A DNA stretch of 64,000 nucleotides from Ignavibacteria bacterium (lineage in GTDB: Bacteria; Bacteroidota; Ignavibacteria; Kapaibacteriales; UBA4661), in the NCBI GenBank assembly GCA_013298775.1, contig JAAFIV010000027.1, positions 1 through 64,000 on the forward strand, written 5' to 3'. The notes under the pieces were generated by a model that made no database searches, had not been told where the DNA came from, and worked only from the letters and a program-made list of their open reading frames with translations. The position numbers and the translations under genes were made by a program. Of this stretch, positions 12,001-17,846 are shown in pieces; position 1 is the first letter of the stretch; the number at the start of each line of letters is the position of its first letter.

Positions 12001-13232
12001 GTGGGTTCGACGATAAAGGTGTCGCCAGAGTTGCTGAAGGTGCTTGCGGGCGCACCCGCGCCGCCGATGCCTGTGAACCAGTTCGCAGCAACACCTGCAT
12101 CGAACGCGCCACCGCGAAAGTAATAGGTATTGCCAAATGCTGCAAAACTTGCACGGGGCATACCGCCGATGGTAGTAAAGGTTCCGCCGACATAGATGGT
12201 CGAACCGCTCGTCGGAAGACTGGTAACTTGGGCATCTGCGTTAGGATTCCACGCAGTGGCAAGTCCACCAGTATTAATGCCCGCGAGATAATTTCGCGGC
12301 TGCCCACCGATATTGGTAAATTGCCCCCCTGCATAGAGCGTAGAGCCACTGAAGGAAAGAGCCAGCACTCTGCCATTTGCATTGGGAGTCCATGCTGCAA
12401 CGGGAAGTCCTGCGGCGTTAATTTGGACAATGCGACTATGCGGCATACCGTTCACAGTGGTAAAATCCCCTCCTGCATACACAGTACTGACATTAACGGC
12501 GAGCGAAAATACCGTATTGTTCGCATTAGGATTCCACGCCGGTATGACAGCACCAGCACCATCAACGGCAGCAAGGTAATTGCGTGCCGAGGCACCTACC
12601 ATTGTAAAGTTACCACCAGCGTAAATTGTCGTGCCATTCACGCCAAGTGCGTACACCGTACCATTGGCACTTGGGTCCCATGTGGTGATAGCACCTGTGC
12701 CAGTATTAAAAGCGGCAAGACGCGAGCGCGACTGCCCGTCAACTATGCTGAATTGCCCTCCTACATAGAGCGTTGTACCACCGACGGCGAGAGCATAGAC
12801 ATCGTTATTTGCACCAGGATTCCACGCGGTGGGAACGCCCGTAACAGCATCAATAGCCGCAAGGCGAACACGCGACGTTGCACCAATCATGGTAAAATTT
12901 CCTCCAGCATAGACCGTCGCCCCAACTACTGCAAGGCTGGAAACATAGCTATTGGCATTGGGATTCCAAGGCAGTAGTGCGCCCGTATTCGCATTGATAG
13001 CGGCAAGGCGATTGCGTGTTACCGTCCCGAAAGCGTCGGTTGCTGTGGTAAAGTAGCCTCCAACGTAGATAGTTGTCCCTGATATGACAACGGACTCAAT
13101 ACTGCCATTAAACGTCGGGAAGTTAGTGAGCGGCGTACTACTTTGCGCTTTCACAAAAGAAAACGAGAAAAACTGCGCAACAACAAGCGTTAAAATAATA
13201 ACGGCACAACGAGAAGTACGGGAGAGGTTCAT
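1..13232 (-). CDS. Giant modular secreted surface protein (3' end outside window)
   Basis: A single minus-strand frame opens with ATG at 13232-13230 and is still open at base 1, so over 4410 residues are encoded and the C-terminus is missing. I read the frame through most of its length and met no stop. It begins with a signal peptide (hydrophobic core IILTLVVAQFF, ending VKAQ). Residues about 28-370 are seven 48-residue repeats of the type TVYAGGNFT..G..RN.LAAI...W.PNAN, a likely beta-propeller. A header resembling YYY.SG....NWNS recurs near residues 371, 785, 1276, 1753, 2705, 3243 and 4211. Each header is followed by Gly/Thr/Asn-rich stretches rich in TLNLNGT-like strands, and most modules also carry an EGPLRRA...LFPVG...YLP motif. 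Residues about 2348-2690 carry seven FG-GAP/VCBS calcium-type repeats such as DFNGDGNLDIA and DFDNDGDVDM. Residues about 3840-4010 look like a LamG/concanavalin domain (EIDEVRLWN, GYWKFNEYSGNTATDS). Role is inferred as cell-surface adhesin or matrix protein; type IX secretion is plausible but its sorting domain would lie outside the window. Confidence 0.9.
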   Translation of the reverse strand, partial: MNLSRTSRCAVIILTLVVAQFFSFSFVKAQSSTPLTNFPTFNGSIESVVISGTTIYVGGYFTTATDAFGTVTRNRLAAINANTGALLPWNPNANSYVSSLAVVGATVYAGGNFTMIGATSRVRLAAIDAVTGVPTAWNPGANNDVYALAVGGTTLYVGGQFSIVDGQSRSRLAAFNTGTGAITTWDPSANGTVYALGVNGTTIYAGGNFTMVGASARNYLAAVDGAGAVIPAWNPNANNTVFSLAVNVSTVYAGGDFTTVNGMPHSRIVQINAAGLPVAAWTPNANGRVLALSFSGSTLYAGGQFTNIGGQPRNYLAGINTGGLATAWNPNADAQVTSLPTSGSTIYVGGTFTTIGGMPRASFAAFGNTYYFRGGAFDAGVAANWFTGIGGAGAPASTFSNSGDTFIVEPTNPNANASTNFTLGAGVTMNVQSGCALRMNTGVTMTNNGILNIAGGGTLEIRGTAAVTGTVVNYQATNSVLSYSGTGTKSTTAAELPTTMPGSVVFGQAGVFTVGASTNIQGTASINDLVRFNGATTLTLSGPVNFTANPTFFATGGSLAIAGAGLITGTVTFTASSLSNLTMNRVGATLNGNFSVSNQLTLTNGIVNQTAGSLFIGNSAPTAIVGGNTSSYIIGQVVWRLPANMTSGPNYTFPLGTATQYLPLTLVSPSTGTGSWCDVYVQANNPGTGGSPDCSTLTSLSPSEYWTVSPQFATLASRVALTAPSVVGTSLVGYRQGSPVTGSYTSVGAATAGGGTVTSTPVYSFSPFGTQNFLTVASNTAPTVYTFQPVSGDPSLATNWMPTANFISPCAEFIIPSGRTALMNANWNLGSAAGGVKLTVQSGGTLNTGAGATNAVQFMGNNSVFTLQDGATFITRNTAGLNGTSDVTGAIQVLLGGTGFLTNYGTMVNFNFGSVTGSASCNFGMGGQKLPVSQVNSLSINTASGTSWVINSALTVQTALTLASGSLFLSNSLVLSGAAFSSNVQGPDGRMILQSASSVLTITNPNGLTIQNGGRLDVISGAPIPCVLSNPVRYLAGATLIYWNITMPRPTGLELPTAMDGDVQLFSGSVAGIITLSSPTSINGSGTLNVGGSILRTLTNTLTITNPNANAVVSSGLGGFIEGPLRRAIPANANTGTWLFPVGKGTSDIPFAIVNPTTGAGGATVEAEAYNISGGTGDNTTVATALGGEYWRTERVGGSFISGRMQLGRTTLAATQSVATATSAPAGSFVGTGPATYDGVPTPDIITQNTPQTTTLLAGSNRFFAVGTTILPTTYYYQAGLPTSTPGSWNSNPLGGGFAAPSFATSGWTFIVPSPLVTLPATANIPLGSGVTMQVQGGATLDMDNVALTGAGNFQLLANGTLRTSRADGVNGTTLVPATGAIQVTGTVTYIATANYILSAAGAANANFAAVGGKPLITDARNLTRTGGGMTTLATGLNLSGALSINTSVGGGLRLVGASAGQVLTLAGASSQIIQGTLELDANFTLANNNAITPLAVGATGQFFVRNPAVAVNFVTGQPISYVAGAILAYTGSTALTTGLELPSPMLGNIAMSGTAGLVATLGAPTTLNGVLNFNVGGQYLRTTLNLLTIANNAPGAISGTPSGTAHVQGPLARAVQTGGGTYQFPVGNGSAATYIPATLTYMSAPAMTTVLVEPFNVACPGSPGTGGISALSTTEYWRVNPSNNLTNVTLAFARNAGVVASNRLGTAGMANGSYNGFPSTVAGTIRNTTPFPTLNAGNSFYAIGTGVTTYYYNSANGTPMNAMTGWDTTLGPTPGTFAPDFITANTVFEIESGQTATLTGTNLTFGNGTNPVTLNVPSGATLNTGTFSVIFNGNNSRFNLQSGATLRTQHSQGIHGGTASADNIGAVQITAAAPNTVIFTYDPDANYYFGNASGNVRFGATTNRPAITQAANITIDAGAGNWIISNNMTVRTGGSLSILSGYLHVLLGNLTLNGPSSISSGAYIDVNMSTGQLLNNNTMTVSGAIQYRTTTTARFIGMPPNYLSGSELRYTVLPATTGVELPTTMNGNLRLNGTGTLGLNAATTLNGSLILNNGILSTAMNTLTVANANFGAVTRTGGMVEGPLRRAFPAGMNSGAWLFPVGKGGQYLPFTVNNPNTMGGATAEVEAFNVGSGGNGDGTTILMPSISTTEYWETQLVSGTFNNGLMQVGKTGLTGTSILGSSLTQGGSYSSSGPNNFLAGPPPTLTQTVPTGLTFFALGTPVGLSVTATAPPRNGNSNTNSGSSAHNAFNNVASQTTFSAGPLTAATGRIFASQTWQNPLPAPTLAGATATLTPPTTRKAGERVMTTIMTANTATASLAKPYVWDYRVRSAVTSPGTYYQMATNVTGLPAGAIVCTELADFNGDGNLDIATLQIMSTNVYIAQGNGDGTFLAPAPVGLGAACSRLTVGDFNNDGKIDIAGLTNTPNTMQRILNTSTMGGAITFGTPVGSGTGLTGGLASCITTSDVNGDGNLDVISTGDNAVGFLVSVGIGDGLGGFASTALFPVAMTVRPFGCSVADFDGDGDMDIAVATWGTMPTYLEGQLHILLNNGNGTSYTPASPYLTGTQCGYPAVGDFDLDGDVDIAVTTMSGNIQVMINGGTGTFTAGASYGAGVGSRYAAVQDVNGDGDLDLIASADGSTNVNVFLGTAGATFNLLASYLPGAGLPLYFGMGDFDNDGDVDMVVPYTANNQLGVFKNAPNTYYFLSGNAQTPANWNSAVGGGGTPGPSFLAPIMVPAVPLNYVVEATNPLAVATANITLGANVLLRVGSGTTLNLGGVQVTGTGAFDLQAGGTLQAANATGFNGGAITTTGRTWDIAANYIFTPTAGPDRNINIATTQVNNLTTQGPGVTRINSNVQVSGVFTGSGNVSVCGSTFTLAAGTHTSTQQIAVGGTGTLTVNGTLNVSTMNGRIALQGGAGPCGAGNGTVNGSGAINYGAGSTLATSDGWTGTIPVVALPATMNGNFSINGASDVATLGAGVSSQINGTFTLNGTSRLNLGAGNTLALNDAITIGAGSTFGGTATSNLSIIGTGAITGSLAFAGGAQFLNNFTLNRTGTVLPMASPLGVGGTLALAAGRITNTLANKIVVTNGVAGAVTTGGGYVDGFLERAMATAGANYLFPVGQLAQYLPLTFTEAGGGAGNVIVNALTGGGGGLGTGVTALNATGRWQIQTATGTRSGTLTLTPSAVLAANSVVTGFPNAIGGMYNNQGPVGFGGGTTISQITPNNFTTTPVFVGTGTGVIAATYYYESGDPANPANWGTNPALGMLGTPATDFMTPSTTFIVQSGYITAPAASNITLNAAAVQMTVQGGGTLDLNNFTVTLANATSSFSLQNGGTLRTRLTEGINGVNDATGALRKSLAGATISCAAGANYEFYGTAPIPASFAAVGTKSAITQANNLTYSGTNTLTVASPITLSGALDVQSGTLALNSAAMTLSGAGSTIAAGATLSIAGGGPSLVNTAGLQVDGTLDIGVAGSLTTTTPLYNTTTGLLIYNSPFNGASGLELPASMNAPVRLLSSSIVNLGLVAQTFANGLESQDGTLTLGLGAPTSITNYTASGNAVIDLNNETLTLNGTTTITGTNPIFLGSASSNLILNGAMANSATSIKFGAGFQSLNNLTLNYTYPGTAPTLNSPLTVNGIATFTQGHLISSPTNLFRIANIGTISTTPAPSGASHIIGRMQRGLPVGGGSYLFPTGGGTASSYLPVTVAYSSAPAATFFDAEAFPTAPPPTPTEAAPMETGSLSTTEYWYTALSAGTPLSNATLTFSRSTPALAANAMLGNAATNNGTYTGFASTVSGLNISNSSVFAPLNPGTAYYAIGAAIPPPVRAGFGQSLTFNGTTQDVTATNPAFDITDGTIEAWVRPTWMSGTPPGSPCIMAIRNGVITRYSVHILGNYTGLAIWNGTLITFPYTFAQNQWYHIAVTIGGGVATLYVNGIQVGLPIAYGPGPATGGQVHIGWAPTSPEPWQGEIDEVRLWNAALPQTTINRFKGVEITATHPNWAANLLGYWKFNEYSGNTATDSKGANTGTLVNAPTRMVSTAPPSVIVNPTIGTPTSVLLPGMAPASPTPTYSITALGAMLFSTVLPSPGNPVNITPTSAIPANHSSSFTYRIDNTLTNAASTVAVSFEPRLTGGTQVAPPFTPTTLTAPTLRGGTPPYTWDWSPAVNLSAANVQFPDFNGAAPQSYTVQVTDALGFTASATVNVNIIAVSDTYYYTSGDAGVASNWNSLPNGGGLPAPNFSIGGTTFVVMGNALGGSTTTATVQTSFLLGGGVDLIVQSPATFAIAAAASFTNNGTLTIEGTSTTGATLQLQGLAGFSGNDVVYQSGQSRLQYTTPAVTRTATTTEFPSPFNATLVVDAGMIVDVGMPKILAGGLVLDGNLRMNGVTLDVNGPMTMTGGFEANNMSTLRIQ

Positions 13233-13610
13233 AAGAGTTCGCCAAAAATAGGAGAAAAAAATCACAATAACGACGGACAAAAAAGCAAGAACAGCACACA
13301 AACAAAAAAGAGAACAGAGTTTTTATGCTGCGTACAGACTACAAAAATACGAAAAAGCAAGGGGAAAGAACAGAAAAAAAGCGTCCGACTTTCTCGAATT
13401 GCTTGGAAAAAGTGTCCGACTTTCTCGAATTTTCACAAGAACGTGACAGGTGCGTGAAAAATGTGGAAAATTCTGCGTGGTTGACGGGGAATGTGGGAAA
13501 AGTGGTGGGTGTGTTTTTAGGTGGGGTGTGTAGGAGAATTGGGGTATTTCAAAGTGGCAATATATTGGCAGCAATGACAAGAAAAACTCCCCAGCATGGG
13601 TCGGCGGTGC
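13233..13610. other. Intergenic region with an 18-bp direct repeat
   Basis: This AT-rich gap lies between the start of the giant surface-protein gene and the end of the next minus-strand gene. It should hold the promoter of the giant gene, but I could not pick a convincing -10/-35 pair. The 18-mer GTCCGACTTTCTCGAATT occurs twice, at 13383-13400 and 13414-13431, spaced 31 bp start to start. Short reading frames here have low-complexity translations and no recognisable feature. Confidence 0.6.
13383..13431. repeat. Two copies of an 18-bp direct repeat
   Basis: GTCCGACTTTCTCGAATT is present twice, separated by 13 bp, about 150 bp upstream of the giant gene start. The spacing of about three helical turns would suit paired binding sites for a regulator, but a short local duplication is equally possible. 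Confidence 0.5.
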
Positions 13611-14294
13611 TTACACAAGCGTTGAAAACGGTACAAAAGTGCTGGGCGGCGCAGGCATTTCCGCAACCTCGTCTTGCACGGTTACCAAGTACAAGCCCGC
13701 ATCGTACACCGATTGCCGTGTTGCGGGAGAAAGTGCGTCCACCGCCGCAATGATGCCGTACAGCGTCGTACCTTTGTACTGCGGATAAAACTCCCCAAAA
13801 CGCTGTAATTGCTTCAGCGTTTGCTCCACACTCTTTTTGTCCAAATGGCTTTTTACCTCGACAATAAAACCGATATTCTTCTCGCCATTGGCAAAACCAA
13901 AACCATCCAATTCCATCCATTCCTCGCCTTTGCGCGATTTCATGCGCATCGTAAAGGTCGTCATGCCAAAGCGTTCCGAAAGCATCTTTTCCACCGATGG
14001 CAAGAGCAAACCCTCGGTGAACGAGCCGAATTTATTGCCCAGTCCACCGATTTGTTGCTTGAGTTCTTTGGTGTCGCGGGCGGCTTCGGCAGCGCGGCGG
14101 TCGGCTTCAATAGCGCGGCGGTCGTCAGCTTCTTGAGATGCCGCAAGTTGCGCTTTGAACGCCTCAAGGCTATGATTGGCGGCTTCCTGAGAGGCGGCAA
14201 GTTGTGCTTTGAACGCTTCAAGGCTGAGGACACCTTGCTTTTGCTGCTCGGTAATTTCTGCCAACGTCGCTTGTATTTGCTCCATTGTGGTCAT
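13611..14294 (-). CDS. Coiled-coil PD-(D/E)XK nuclease-like protein
   Basis: 227 residues. The N-terminal third is Ala/Glu/Arg-rich helix with two near-identical blocks (SLEAFKAQLAASQEA twice) and a heptad-like stretch, a probable coiled coil. The rest contains KQQIGGLGNKFGSFTEGLLLP, then ELDGFGFANGEKNIGFIVEVKS split around its key residues: an Asp in ELDGF and an E-x-K in VEVKS. This is the pattern of the PD-(D/E)XK fold, in the group often annotated DUF3782/COG5493-like. Two close paralogues lie in tandem at 56507-57797. Nuclease activity is inferred from the motif only. The family is usually uncharacterised; host-nuclease, repair or defence roles are all possible. The start is ATG 14294; a second ATG three codons later is an alternative. 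Confidence 0.8.
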   Translation of the reverse strand: MTTMEQIQATLAEITEQQKQGVLSLEAFKAQLAASQEAANHSLEAFKAQLAASQEADDRRAIEADRRAAEAARDTKELKQQIGGLGNKFGSFTEGLLLPSVEKMLSERFGMTTFTMRMKSRKGEEWMELDGFGFANGEKNIGFIVEVKSHLDKKSVEQTLKQLQRFGEFYPQYKGTTLYGIIAAVDALSPATRQSVYDAGLYLVTVQDEVAEMPAPPSTFVPFSTLV

Positions 14295-14526
14295 AATCGG
14301 TCTCTTTTTGGTTTGTCATAAAATTGCGCTCCTATCTCACAAAAATATGGAATTTTTTGCTGATAATTACCAACATCTCGTATTACTGACATAATCCACA
14401 CACCGCTTCAGAACGCGCTCTATACAGCATTTGCACCAAATCATAGACGCTCTCTTTTTCATGCGGTTTTTGTTGTATATTTGCGGTGCGTTTGCACTTC
14501 CTCTTGTTCACCATTTACTTTCACGT

Positions 14527-16836
14527 ATGCTAATCTTGACACCAACTCTTTCAAGAATATTTCGCCATTTTGAGCAGCAAGAAATCGCCCATACTCCGCA
14601 CCGTTCCTACCTTGCTGGAATGTTGTGCGCGATGAGTTTCTTCTTTGTTTCAGGACAAAATTTCGCACAAAATTCCTCCGCGCAAGGAATCGTGAAAGGC
14701 AGCATCAAAGACGCGGAAACGGGACAGGTGCTTGTTGGCGTGGCGGTGCGTGTGGAAGCGCGGGCGTTTGGAGCGTATTCCAACAAAAGCGGTGAGTTCC
14801 GCATGAATGCTTTGCCAGCAGGTGAGTACACGCTTCTTGTCTCGCTTGTGGGCTATGAGTTAAAGAAAATTCCCGTCAGTGTTCGTGCGCAGGACAGCAC
14901 CGTGCTTGCTATCACGCTCAGGGCGCAAATCTTGAAAACAAACGACGTGGTTGTCTCAGCAGGAAAGCGCGTCCAAGCCGCACAGGATGTGCCTGTGAGC
15001 ATTACCACCGTTGATTCCAAAATGCTCCAACAGCGCAACATCACGCGCGTTGATGAGGCACTCCGCTACATTCCGGGTGTGTACGTGAGCCGCGACCAAA
15101 TAAACATACGCGGTTCATCGGGGTTTTCGCTTGGCTTTGGTTCGCGCGTAAGCGTCTTCATGGACGGATTTTCAATGCTCTCCGCCGATGGTGGCGATGT
15201 AAAATTCGACGTAATTCCGATGTTCAATGTCGAGCGGATTGAGGTTGTAAAAGGCGCAGGTTCTGCCTTGTACGGCACGGGCGCACTCGGCGGCGTGGTG
15301 AACGTGATAACGGCGCAACCTTCAGAAACGCCAGAGTTTCGCTTTCGCGGCTTCGGCGGCGCGTACACGCTTCCCCGCTACAACGAATGGCGGTGGCGAG
15401 AAACGATGCCGCTTCTGGGCGGTGCGGATGTGAGTTATTCGCAGAAAATTGGTGATGTGGGTGTGCTTGCGGCGGTCGGTGTGAAGGGCAATCAGGGGCA
15501 TTTAGATTACTTCGATAATTGGCAATGGAACGTCTTTACGAAGGTCAGTTTCGAGCTTTCGCAGCGTTCTACAATGAACGTTCTTTTTACCAATGCCTAC
15601 GACGACCGCACCAACTGGGTCTTTTGGAAGAGCTTGCGCGAAGCCACACGTCCACCTGCTGGCACGAACTACAATGAACGCTTTGTATCGTCCAAAACCA
15701 TGCTCGCGGCTGATTTCAAGACCATTTTCGATGAGAAATTTTTTATGACCGCTCGTCTGGGTGCGTATCGTACAGACTTCACCACGCTTGGGCAAAGTCT
15801 CGCAGGCGGACAAACGCAAATCCAATCCGTTGCAAATGCCTTCAATACGGAAGTTCAGCTTACTTCCATCGTGGACAGCACATTTTTACTGACCTACGGC
15901 GTAATGGGAACCTTCAATGCGATTGAAAAAAGCCCGATTATTTCTGCGGGAACGCCCACGCAGCTTATCGCGGCGGCATATTTACAAGGCGAATACAAAC
16001 CCATGAAAAACCTCACACTCACGCTCGGAAGCCGCTTCGATACGGAACAAACCTCGAATGGCGTGGCAGGTTCGGGAATTATCGTGAGTCCAAAAGCAGG
16101 TGCATCGTGGGTGATTTCGGAGCAGACACAGCTTCGCGCTTCTGTTGGCGCGGGTTTTCGCGCTCCCACGCTCACCGAACGCTTTGCGGCATTACGCTTT
16201 GGTTCGTTTAGCGTCGCGCCGAATCCTGGAATGCGCAGCGAGCGGTCGTGGTCGTTTGAAATTGGCGGCAAGCAATCCTTTACGCTCTTTGGCGAGGAAT
16301 GGAGCGTTGATGCGGCTCTTTTCAACAACGAATTTACCGACCTTGTGGAACCGCGCTTGCCCGATGGCATGAATCCGCAAATTCAGTTTATCAATATCAC
16401 CCAAGCACGGATTTCGGGTGCGGAACTTGCGCTCACCGCCTGGCTTCCTATGAGGCTTCTGGGCTTTGAAACGTCGCTGACAGCAATGAGTCCGCGCGAT
16501 TTGCGATTGAACCAAGTATTAAAATATCGTTCTGAACTTTTGTGGTATTCCCGTGCGATTGTGCCAATTGGCGCGTTTCAATTTCAGGTGGATTACCGCT
16601 ATCAATCGCGCTTTCAGGAAGTGGACGACCTCAGCGTCGCCATACGCGATGCCACAGCCCGCGTTCCGATTCACATTGTGGATGCGCGGGTGATTGCGAA
16701 TATGTTTGAACTCGTTGGTTTGCCAATGGTTCTGACGCTGAACGTGCGGAATGCGCTGGATTACTATTACAACGAAATTATTGGTAATCTCGCCCAAACA
16801 CGGCATATTACCTTGCAGGTGGATATGAAATTGTAA
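14527..16836 (+). CDS. TonB-dependent outer-membrane receptor
   Basis: About 769 residues from the chosen start. A hydrophobic segment near MLCAMSFFFVSG followed by NFAQ is the likely signal peptide. It is followed by a carboxypeptidase-regulatory-like domain (GIVKGSIKDAETGQVLVGVAV) and a TonB plug with the typical DVPVSITTVD, INIRGSSGF and VERIEVVKGAGSALYGTGAL signatures, then a long beta-barrel ending LQVDMKL. It would import a scarce ligand such as a metal chelate, cobalamin or glycan across the outer membrane; the substrate cannot be told from sequence. The start is uncertain: the open frame extends to 14431, ATG 14527 gives a basic n-region, and ATG 14620 would give a very short signal peptide. 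No ExbB/ExbD/TonB genes lie nearby. Confidence 0.9.
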   Translation: MLILTPTLSRIFRHFEQQEIAHTPHRSYLAGMLCAMSFFFVSGQNFAQNSSAQGIVKGSIKDAETGQVLVGVAVRVEARAFGAYSNKSGEFRMNALPAGEYTLLVSLVGYELKKIPVSVRAQDSTVLAITLRAQILKTNDVVVSAGKRVQAAQDVPVSITTVDSKMLQQRNITRVDEALRYIPGVYVSRDQINIRGSSGFSLGFGSRVSVFMDGFSMLSADGGDVKFDVIPMFNVERIEVVKGAGSALYGTGALGGVVNVITAQPSETPEFRFRGFGGAYTLPRYNEWRWRETMPLLGGADVSYSQKIGDVGVLAAVGVKGNQGHLDYFDNWQWNVFTKVSFELSQRSTMNVLFTNAYDDRTNWVFWKSLREATRPPAGTNYNERFVSSKTMLAADFKTIFDEKFFMTARLGAYRTDFTTLGQSLAGGQTQIQSVANAFNTEVQLTSIVDSTFLLTYGVMGTFNAIEKSPIISAGTPTQLIAAAYLQGEYKPMKNLTLTLGSRFDTEQTSNGVAGSGIIVSPKAGASWVISEQTQLRASVGAGFRAPTLTERFAALRFGSFSVAPNPGMRSERSWSFEIGGKQSFTLFGEEWSVDAALFNNEFTDLVEPRLPDGMNPQIQFINITQARISGAELALTAWLPMRLLGFETSLTAMSPRDLRLNQVLKYRSELLWYSRAIVPIGAFQFQVDYRYQSRFQEVDDLSVAIRDATARVPIHIVDARVIANMFELVGLPMVLTLNVRNALDYYYNEIIGNLAQTRHITLQVDMKL

Positions 16837-16865
16837 AATAGTGCAGAAGGAATGAAAGATGTTTT

Positions 16866-16902
16866 TGGGGCTTTCGCGAAACGAGTATTTTGCGAAAGCC
16901 CT
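16866..16902. terminator. Hairpin after the TonB receptor gene
   Basis: GGGGCTTTCGC and GCGAAAGCCC form a stem of about ten pairs, 30 bp after the receptor stop. There is no clear T-run on either side, so it may be a transcript-end stabiliser rather than a classical intrinsic terminator. Confidence 0.5.
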
Positions 16903-17041
16903 CACTGTATGAGGCAGATACAACTCTTTGAACCCATACAGGCTGCTAGACTTCATAGTGTTCGCCTTCGGATGCAAAAAAAGCAATAACTCTCCACGAA
17001 AATGATTCGGAATAAGGTTATGGACATAATCACATTACATT

Positions 17042-17112
17042 GGGCAGACAAGAGTGTCTGCTTGTGCCGAAGCCAGTATTCATCAGTAGCGCGGACACTC
17101 TTGTCTGCGCCA
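17042..17112. repeat. Palindromic repeat family A, copy 1
   Basis: Two short palindromic arms, GCAGACAAGAGTGTCTGC at 17044-17061 and GCGGACACTCTTGTCTGCGCC near 17091-17111, are inverted relative to each other around a 30-bp spacer. The element sits about 50 bp upstream of the MobA-like gene start and artificially extends that reading frame upstream. The remaining 16837-17162 gap otherwise holds only the hairpin at 16866. Confidence 0.85.
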
Positions 17113-17162
17113 CAAGATACCAAATTATTGTGTCCACAACCTTAAACTCTCCTGTATTCAAC

Positions 17163-17780
17163 ATGCCATACACTTCCCTTGCTTGTATCGTGCTAGCAGC
17201 CGGCAAATCCTCGCGTATGGGCGACAAAAACAAGCTGTTGCTGCCCTTACAATCCTCAACCGTACTCGGCAAAACATTGAGTATTTATGCGGGTTTAGGC
17301 TTTGGAAAACTTCTCTGCGTAACAGGGCGCGACCATGAACAAACATCAGCCATAGCGCAACGATATGGTGTGGAAACACTCTACAACCCAGATTTTATGC
17401 TGGGTATGGCACATTCACTTCGAGCAGGTATCCAGACTATTTCTGCAAACGATTGTGCGGGAATATTGGTAGCACTTGGGGATATGCCATTCTTTTCACA
17501 AACAAGTATTCATGAGCTTTGTAAAGCATTTTTCGTTGCTCCAAAAGATGCAATCTGTATGCCCACCTTTGCGGGGCAGCAAGGCAATCCAGTGCTATTT
17601 TCAACAGCCTACAAGCAAGATTTGATGCTCCTTACAGGGGATATTGGGGCAAAATCATTGCTAAAAAAATATGCAGCACAATGTATTTGCGTTGAAATGC
17701 CAGATAATGGTTGTTTGCGGGATATTGATACGAAAGACGATTGGCAACAGGCGCAGGAGCTGACAATTTCTCGCAAATAA
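17163..17780 (+). CDS. MobA-like nucleotidyltransferase (MocA family)
   Basis: 205 residues. The N-terminus carries the nucleotide-binding signature LAAGKSSRMG followed by NKLLLPL, then LVALGDMPFFS with the metal-binding Asp, and GQQGNPVLFS and GDIGAKSLL towards the C-terminus. These are hallmarks of the MobA-like NTP transferase family, closest in style to molybdenum cofactor cytidylyltransferase (MocA), which adds CMP to molybdopterin. The substrate is inferred from family resemblance. A MOSC-domain protein at 49626 is the only other molybdenum-linked gene in the window. I chose ATG 17163 because the family motif begins ten residues later and the upstream frame is only repeat DNA. Confidence 0.82.
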   Translation: MPYTSLACIVLAAGKSSRMGDKNKLLLPLQSSTVLGKTLSIYAGLGFGKLLCVTGRDHEQTSAIAQRYGVETLYNPDFMLGMAHSLRAGIQTISANDCAGILVALGDMPFFSQTSIHELCKAFFVAPKDAICMPTFAGQQGNPVLFSTAYKQDLMLLTGDIGAKSLLKKYAAQCICVEMPDNGCLRDIDTKDDWQQAQELTISRK

Positions 17781-17790
17781 AATTTCTGTA

Positions 17791-17826
17791 TTATGGAACA
17801 AGACACCATCATGCCTTGTTCCATAA
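17791..17826. terminator. Terminator hairpin between convergent genes
   Basis: TTATGGAACAAG (17791-17802) and CTTGTTCCATAA (17815-17826) form a perfect 12-bp stem with a 12-base loop. It lies between the stops of the plus-strand nucleotidyltransferase and the minus-strand outer-membrane protein and could serve both. Confidence 0.7.
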
Positions 17827-17846
17827 ACAATCAATTCAAGATAATG

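Noticed and set aside
3-13000. Numerous plus-strand open frames of 60-350 codons in the left fifth
   Set aside because: They are shadows of the continuous minus-strand giant gene, whose translation is domain-rich; the plus-strand products are low-complexity with no motifs.
13323-13753. Overlapping frames on both strands next to the 13611 gene
   Set aside because: Translations are Ser/Pro/His- or Lys-rich with no family features and partly antisense to the PD-(D/E)XK-like gene.
16519-16986. 155-codon minus-strand frame over the 3' end of the TonB receptor
   Set aside because: Antisense shadow of a well-supported barrel-coding region.
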